From a virus: 64,000 nt of DNA. The stretch's first letter is position 1, and the number at the start of each line of letters is the position of its first letter. Shown piece by piece: positions 39,001 to 48,000 of this stretch. The position numbers and the translations under genes were made by a program. The notes under the pieces are model-generated. The model worked only from the letters and a program-made list of their open reading frames with translations, was not told the origin of the DNA and made no database searches. The stretch spans positions 62,001 through 126,000 of the IMG/VR virus record IMGVR_UViG_3300024520_000050. One strand, 5' to 3'.

Positions 39001-42000
39001 TTGCATCATCAATAGCATCTTCAGAGAATTTAAATCCTAAATTATTTATTTGATTAGTATGCATACGAACAAGTTCATTGAATCTCTGAGCTGTATCTTT
39101 ATCTAAATTACCTTTTGTATTAGTAAGAAAGAAATTATTATACAAATTATTAATAGCTTCTATTTGTGCATCAATATCTGCTTTCTTAGTTTTAGTTCCC
39201 CTTAAATAACGACGGATCATATCTTGTACAACTAAATTCCCTCCAGTTCTATTAGCATATTGCCAGCGTCCTTTTGCAGGTCTACCTTTGCGTTCCCATG
39301 AACCAATTAAATCATGCATTCCTTTTACATACTTATGCATCTTTGTTCTTATACTATTATATATCTCATCGGTCACGAGTTTATTTGCAAAGAATGCATC
39401 TGCATCTTCACTGTTACGGAATAAATCGAATAAAAAATGTGTCATACCTCCCATGATAGATGATAACTCAACTTGTGAGATATCAATACCATTAAAGTGG
39501 TAAGTTGACGTTAACTGCTTATTAACTTTTGACATTTGTTGTTGTTTAGACGGTTTAAAATTATTTTCAATCGTATCAACTAGCATGATCAATGTATCTT
39601 TGTAGCCATCTAATGATGAGTCTATATCGGATTCACTTTGATCAAGTAAATTTTTAATAAATGTATTCTGTCCTTGTTTTAATTCTGTAGGTGTAAGTTG
39701 ACTTACTTCTTTGCCATTGAACATTACATCTATGTGAGTTTCAAAAAGAGGTTCATTTTGTAACTCATCCATAAATTTCATATACTCTGTAGGTGCAAGT
39801 ATTCCAGCTAATAACTGAGAATACTCCTCTTTATTCATATGTGCTTGAGCATCATCTTTACTAATATTTAATTTATCAGTAATAACATAAGTACCCATTA
39901 AACTGTATTGATCATCTTCATCAAATCCTTCTTCAAATTTAGCTTTCAAATCATCAGAACTCATAGATAACATTTCTTTGTATTCAGCATCACTTATTTC
40001 ACCAGATAATTGATCACTAATACTATCAGTGAATTCATTTGGCTCTGGCCACCAACTTAGAGATTCTAATTTATCCCATAGTTGATCAGTTAATGGTTGA
40101 TTAGGATCGATTTTAACAGCTTTCTTTTCTACTTTGATAGTAGGAGCTACCTCTCCTGGTTTAACTTCATCAGAAGGCGTTATTATAGGTTTAGTAACTA
40201 CTGTAGTAGGTTTACTTGAATATATAACATCTCCTTTAATATCTTGAAGTATACCAACTTTATTCTCACGGAAATGAGCAGCTCCAACCTCAAGTACTTC
40301 TTCAAGTACATTACCTTTAATCAAATCAATATTTAAACTCTTAAGTATATTACTTACGATATCAATAAATTCTTGGAATATATTTTTAATACCACGTTTA
40401 GTTTTCATACCTAATTCTTTAACAGAAACACTGTTTAAGAATGTTTGCCAATCAGTACTATTCATAGTATTAGCAAAGAATTCATTCATTGAGTTCTTTT
40501 CTGTTAAACCTAATGTTGTCATTAACTTATCTACATCTCCACCCGAAGTTTGCAATGCATCTGTAAATTGTCCTTGTGTAGTTGAAGTTGAATTAAACAT
40601 CCAATACGCTAATGAACTAATTGGTTTACCATTAATTTCAGATGTATGATTTAATATAGCATTATCTTTACCTGTTGTAGCTAACCATGTAACTAGTTTA
40701 TTTCTAATATCAGTTAAACGTGCTTTATGACCTTGGAGATCTTTATTACCATCTACATCAATTCTATGAATTAATTCATGTGCAATAATAGGGGCTAATT
40801 TATCAGCAGTTACATTACTACGAATTAAAGCACCTAAAGCAAGTTCAATAGCAGTATCTGCATCATCTCCTGTCTTAGAATTAGCAAGTTTAGCATTACG
40901 CCATAAATGCGGAGTATATTTAATTTTTAATCCAATATCTGATAGTTTTAATACAGACATAATTAACTTTACATGGGTTGGATCTGTAATACTAGCATTT
41001 GGATTTACAGCTTCTCCTGGAATTTGAATTAAACTAGCTATATTAGTATTCTCCGCTGGAGTAAAAGTAAGATTCACATTCGGAGAACCACCTACACTAT
41101 CAGATATTAATGAGAATACATTAGCGTCTTTACTATTTGAGTTTCTTCCAACACTTAAAGTTGTTCCAAACTCTTTAGCATTTCCACTTGTTAAATATGG
41201 TAAATACTTAGTTAAAAACTCAGTATTCATTTTTAAAGTATTGATTGTTTTTTCAATACTTTCTCTATTATCGTCAGTTATTTGAGACTGCATATGAGGA
41301 AATACTATAGTCATATAATCTTGTATACTCTTAATAGTACCACCAAACGTAGCACCTCTACTTTCATTATGTAATGTACTTCCTGAAATAATTTCTGTTT
41401 CGGTACTAATATCAGGGAAGTATTTTTTAGCACTATCTATTTGATCTTCTTCTATTAATGTAAGTTCTCCTTTTTTATTAACTAAGTAAAAGTCAGTATA
41501 TAATATGTCTGCTATTGTCATTTCTTGCATGACTATCATACCTTCTTTTGCTGCGACAGCAGTTATTTGAGTATGCCACTGTAATGGTTTTTTACTTACT
41601 TCTCCTCCTGAAACTGCAGTATCTTCACGATAGTTATTTGCAAATACTATTTTATCACCTGGTTTTAATACAGGAATTTCAGTATTAACTATTTTAGCTA
41701 ATGTAGTTGGTTTTTTTGACGCAACAATAACAGGTTTGACAACATCAAATTTTAAATCACTAATATTATTAGATGTAAGAAGTTCTCCATTAAATGCTAA
41801 GTCACCATCTATTGCAGTAAGTTCACCTTTAATATTACCTCTCATTACTTTCTGTCCAAGTTGAAGAGTTTTACCATTTACCTTTAATACATCAGCTGTA
41901 ATAACTCCACCATTTTCATCTTGTAATGAAGGTTTAAGTGACATGTATTTACCAACTACAGAAGTTTTAACACCTATCTTACTTAATTCATCTGGATTAA

Positions 42001-45000
42001 GTACATTAGATTTTAAGATCTGTTTCATGTATTCATTGTAACTATCGTATTTTCTAACTACAATTTCTTTAGTTGTAGCATCAATTTCTGGATGATAATA
42101 TTCATTCTTAGCAACATCTTCTTTAACTAATTGAAAATGAACGTGTTTACGTTTTTCTTTTAACATTTCAATCAATCTAGGTACTCCCCAATTACCATGT
42201 GTATCTGAGATTTTTTGCCCAGCAAGATATTCTACTAATGAACTTATTGGGAAAAAAGGTGCATTTGGAACTCTTCCGTCAGCTTTATCTTTTATATATT
42301 GTTTATCAGCAAAATGGATCTTACCACTTTTGATCCATATCATAAATGGTGTAACTGGATTGTCTTTACTTGGTCCACCCCAATTTAATACTTTATTCAA
42401 CAGACCAATATTTGATAGATCTTTACCATGAGTAACTAAATTCATAGATATTTTCTCAGTAGTCCCAACTACATTGAACTCACCTGTTTTATTAAACTCA
42501 CCTTTTCCTTTTGGAACTATATGTGTGATTAAACGCAATACAGTTTCAATATCACTTGATTTTTTTACACTGCTTTTAGGATCAACATAAGTCAATTTAC
42601 CAGATTGAGTAGGTGTTAAACTACCATCTTTACTCTTAATATAAGGTACACCAGATACAACTGTACGATCAGAACCATTTACTTGAATTATAGCAGTACC
42701 TTTAGAAGTTTCACTTCTTACTACTCCATCAAATGTATCTTCACTAAATAGATGTTCTACTGATCTAAATTCTTTACCATCATCAGGTTTACGTTTAAGC
42801 ATATCACCTTCCGATACATTACCAATTTCAGTAAATGCCTTCTTGCCAGAATTTATATGATCAACTATTAGTTTGCGATAATCTTGCATATCCTGCATGA
42901 TTTGCTCTCTAACAGCCTTTATTAAATCAACAACAGGTTCAGCTGCTTTATCTGTACTATTCGTTGTATGATATACTTTATCACCAAATATAACAGTGTC
43001 TCCGAATTGACCTAATTTAGTATAACCTTCGTAATTACTTTCTTGTAATTTATTTACAATCATATTCTCACCCATTACTAAACTGAATCCAGATTTAGTA
43101 GAATCATCTTTTCTGATATTAGGTATTGTACTAAATACTAAATTATAATCAACTGCTTTATCTCCTTCAAGCCCATACTTTAAGTCACCGTCTTTATTCA
43201 TATAAACACGCTCGCCTTTATTATTAACAACTACAGCATAAATACCAGGATTATCAATATCAGCTTGTAGTGCTTCTTTATCACCTACATAACTCTTATT
43301 ATGTAATTCTTTCTCTCCTGTTTTTGGATCAATTTGAACTATTGGTAACTTATTCATAGAATCATTCTCATCACGAACTATTCTAGGATCATTTTCTGTA
43401 ACACCAGGTTTACTTAATTGAACATATTCAACTTTGAAATTATTCTTAAGATCTTTCTTATTATCAATATATTTATTCATGAATTCCATATGATGTAAGT
43501 CATGCGGATTCTGTGTCATCAATGGCAAACCATCTGCGGTATATTTTCTAACATTGTTAGTTTTATCATAAGTAATATGGCGAGGTACTGTAGAATAAGG
43601 TGTTATTTTACCTCTAGTCCAACTAGATAATTCTTCAACTTTCTTACCAACATCTCCTTCAATCATGTTGCCATCTAGACCCATTTCTTCATCTAACTTC
43701 TTATATGCAGTTTGTTCTTTGGTATCAGTAGTTTTTTCAGCTTCATCCAATGTAGTACTTAATTCTGGATTATCAAAATTAAATATAGCAGTCACAATCT
43801 CTTTAGAATTCTCTAAACTTTTTTGCGCATCTTCTAGTCTACGTAAATCATTTTCTTGTGCTTCACGAATATCTAAAAGTACACCTAATCGTGAATCTTC
43901 TAATTCTATTATATCAACTTCAGTTAAAGTATCTAAGTCATTTAGATCACTTTCCCACATCTTAGCAACTAAATCTGAATATTGTTCATAACCAGTAAAT
44001 TGCTCAATTATTTTTTTACGTTTTTCAAAAGTTTCAGGAGACATTCCTGGATCTTCAGTTTTTAATGCAGCTATTAATTCCTTCTGTAATTTAATAGACT
44101 TATCTAATTTAGCTAACTCTAATACATTGGTTTCATAATGATTAGTGAATTTTGCTATTTCAGCTTCTATATCTTTAAGTAATTTATTATTACTATTATT
44201 ATCAATACTATCACTAATATAACTGATCATATCATTCATAGTACTTAACTCTGATTCTTGCTGGAACTCATTAGAATTTTCAGCTAGTGCATGTTTATAC
44301 TCATTCAACTCATGTCTTTCAGTTTCTAATTTAGTTATCTCTTCAGCTAAATCATTTAACTTGGTAAATAAGTTATGATGAGTATTCTGGTGATCTGACA
44401 TAATTTTATCAGCATTATCAGATAAAGTAGTTAAATTATTATAATGATCTACTTGATTACCTTTAAGCTTCTTATCTATTCTACTAAGTAAACGAATAGT
44501 ACCATTATGTGTATCTTTTAATTCTTTAACTTTGAATTTAACACTTTGCATTTTTTGCTCAGCATCGCCTAGGAATGCTTTAATTACTTCCTTATCAGCT
44601 TTATCTTTTATAATAGAATCCTTAGTAAATTGAATTGCACTATTGATTTGTTCAAGAGTCATATCACTAGCATAATCCATCTTAGTTAAGACCTTATCAT
44701 TTTGGTCATGTAACTTATTGAATGCGGCCAACTCATCAATCATTATAGATAAATTAATACCCATATCTTGTGATATTGCACCACTTTCGGCCATGTTCTC
44801 GATTATATCAAGTATTGCATCGGCATCAATTTTACCGTCTACATACAGGATGTCAGCTATTTTATCGAGGTATTCTTGAAGTGCGTCGTTATCATTCTTG
44901 AATTTATATTTTCCTATTTGTTCAAGTTTATCCATAATGGCATCACGCAGTTCAGACATATTACTTATATTCCTCTGATATTGCTTACTATTTAATAATC

Positions 45001-48000
45001 CAAGAAGTTGTTTCTGTAACTTCTTATTCTCCTTAATATTAGTGTCAACTCTATTTAAATTCTCTTGTTGGGTAGCAATAACATCTTCCCACTTTTCTAT
45101 ATCATTATATAACTGTTGAATAGGTAATCTAAGTTCATTCAACTTAGTATCTACAAAACCAATATCTTCAGTTACATTATCAAGTAATTGTGCATAAGCT
45201 TCATACTTTACTATTTGATTCTCCCAACTATTAATACTTCTATTAATACTACTTCTTAATTTTCTGGCTTTGTTATACTCTTTATTAAGTTTAGTTATTT
45301 GACCTTTGTGATAACCTAATGATCTTTTACTACCTTCACCTTTATTAACTATAGCTTCATGCTTAATTATCTCATCTTTAATCTCTTCAAGTCTTACATC
45401 TAATTTATGACTTTTCCAAGCTTGTTCTTCTACTTGATCACCTAATTTATAAAGTTTATCTTGTAATGCTTTAGTTTCACTATCAACAATTTCTTTTTGA
45501 TCAGATGAAAATTGAGCTATAATAGATTCCATTTGTACAACTAATGGATCTGCAAAATCTGTAGATGCATTAGTCAACTCTTCACCATTTTTAAGTGCTT
45601 CAGCTTGTGCCTGTAAATATGTACGTAATTCTACTAAATCATTAAATGTATCAATGATATCTTTATTACCTTCAATTGCAGCATTACGTTCTTCTATACT
45701 ACCATTAAGTAGTTTAGTTTTCTCTTTATTTAGACTCTTAAGTCTAATCATTTTAGCAATATATGCTTTCATGTAAGTATCTCTAGCTTTAGATACTTCA
45801 TTATCTTGTGGTGTACTAGTCTTAATATTCTTCTGTAAATTATCATAACTTAATACAACAGAAGGTTGAATAGGTGTTTTAGTTGGTTCAATTTGATTAC
45901 CTGTATCAATTGATATTTTCCAACTAGCTTCTCTAAAATTAGCTAATTTTGCATTATCTTTACCTTCAATTTTAGCTACAAATTTACCTTTATATTTAGC
46001 TGCTTTACCTACAAGAACATAACCTTTACCTTTTTCTTTCCTAGTATATATATTTGTACCTTTTTGTAATTCCCATTTATGAGTAATAGGTACCATTCTA
46101 CCTCCTGGTATCTTCTGATAATAAGAACCAATTGCCATTCGTTCAATTATACCATCATCGCCCTTATCAATTTCATATGTGAGATTACGTTTGACTATAA
46201 TACTATTATCTTTCTTGTTAGTTGTAATATTATACAAGCTCATATCTTGAGGTGGTACAATATTTTTAAGTGAATTAGTTAATACAGTTAATTCACGTTG
46301 TTTTAATTCTTTCTTTTTAGTTAATTTCTCACGTTCTTTCTTGAGTGAATTTAATTTCTTAATTAAATCACGTCTACGTGTTGCTTGTTTACTAAGTAAT
46401 TTAATAGGTGTTTTAATAGAATTATCAATAGGAAGACCTAATATAGTATTAACTTTATTTAATTCTTCTATAGCCTTATTAAATGCTTTTACATCTAAAC
46501 CTTTATCAAATGAATCTTCATCTTCATACTGTTTAAGAGCAGTTGCTCTATCTTCTTTCTTTATAGTACCTAACGCATTAGTATATTTAGTTTCATCTTT
46601 ATCTAACTCATCTAATTGTTTATCAACATTTTTTATAACTTCATTGATAGGATTCATTAAAGTTTCTTGTGAAGCAGTAAAATTCTTTTTATACTGCTTG
46701 AATGCTTCTTGGCTACCCGGCTTTAATTGAGACTTGTAATAATATGAATGAATAGCCATTGATGTAAATTCTTCTTCATGTAAAGCTTCAAATTTATATT
46801 CTCCATTTACTTCATCATATACTATACGACCAGGAACATTATGGAGTCCCCAATGTATTCCACCACCTTCTTCTTGTTTTTCAAGTAAATTATTTATTTG
46901 AAACTGGAACCATCTTCGTTTAAATATTTCAAGTGCTTTATTATATTCAATTTGTCTTAACTTATCTTCACCTTCTTGACTTGCTAATTCATCAAATATA
47001 CGATCTAATTCTTTAGATTTTTCTACTGCTTTAAGCTTCTTATTATATATTTCAGTTTGCTCCTTAGATTTAAGAGGTTTAATTCCTAATGCTTCAATGC
47101 GTTTATCATATGGTACAGCAAGAGCAGCTTCACGATGTTTAACTTCCTTAGCTGCCTTATCAATTTCTTTAATCTTACTTTCTACTTCATCATGGTGTTT
47201 TTTTGCTCCTTCAGTAGTAGCCGTATTTGCTTTACTAGATTTAGTAAGTTCCAGCATTTCTGCTTGTAAACGAGCATGATCTTCTTTTAATGCCTTAAGT
47301 CTTCGATCATAAAGAAGTATTTTATTCTTTTCTTTTTCAATCTTAAATGCTTCATCATACTTAGCTTTAGTAGATACTCCATCTTCATCTATTTCAGTTA
47401 AATCTATATCTTCTGATTGAGCTTGTGTAGCTATTTCTGCATCATGTACTTTCTTAGATTTTTCTTCTAAGTTTTTAATATCTTCAGTCAAAATATCATA
47501 ACTCATTCTATTTTTAAATAAAGCACGAGCAACATTACCAGAACGTTTACTATTGTATTCCATCCAACGATCGTAGTATTCATCTACTTTAGTCATGGCT
47601 TCATCAGCACGTTCTTTATAATTTTCATCATATCCTGCTTCCATAGCTTGTTCAGGAGTAAGATTTTTCATTTCATTTAATTGAGCCATTAAATGATCTT
47701 TAGTATTACTTTCGAATGATTCCATTGCAGTACGAGCTAATGAGAATTCTAATAATTCATCCTGCTTTTTACGAAGTTCTTGTTCGTTCATATTATCGAA
47801 CTGCTCAGAAAGTTCTTTCTTTTTTGTATCTAAAGCTTTTTTACCTGCTTCAGTATCAAGATCAATTCCTCCTGAATTAACCACTTCTAATGCAGCCCAG
47901 CCTGCAACAATACTTTCTTTTTGTTCTTTATTAAGAGTTTCTTTACCATTGTCAATAACATCATTAATATCAGATATAGTTCTACCTATTTGGGCTTGAT

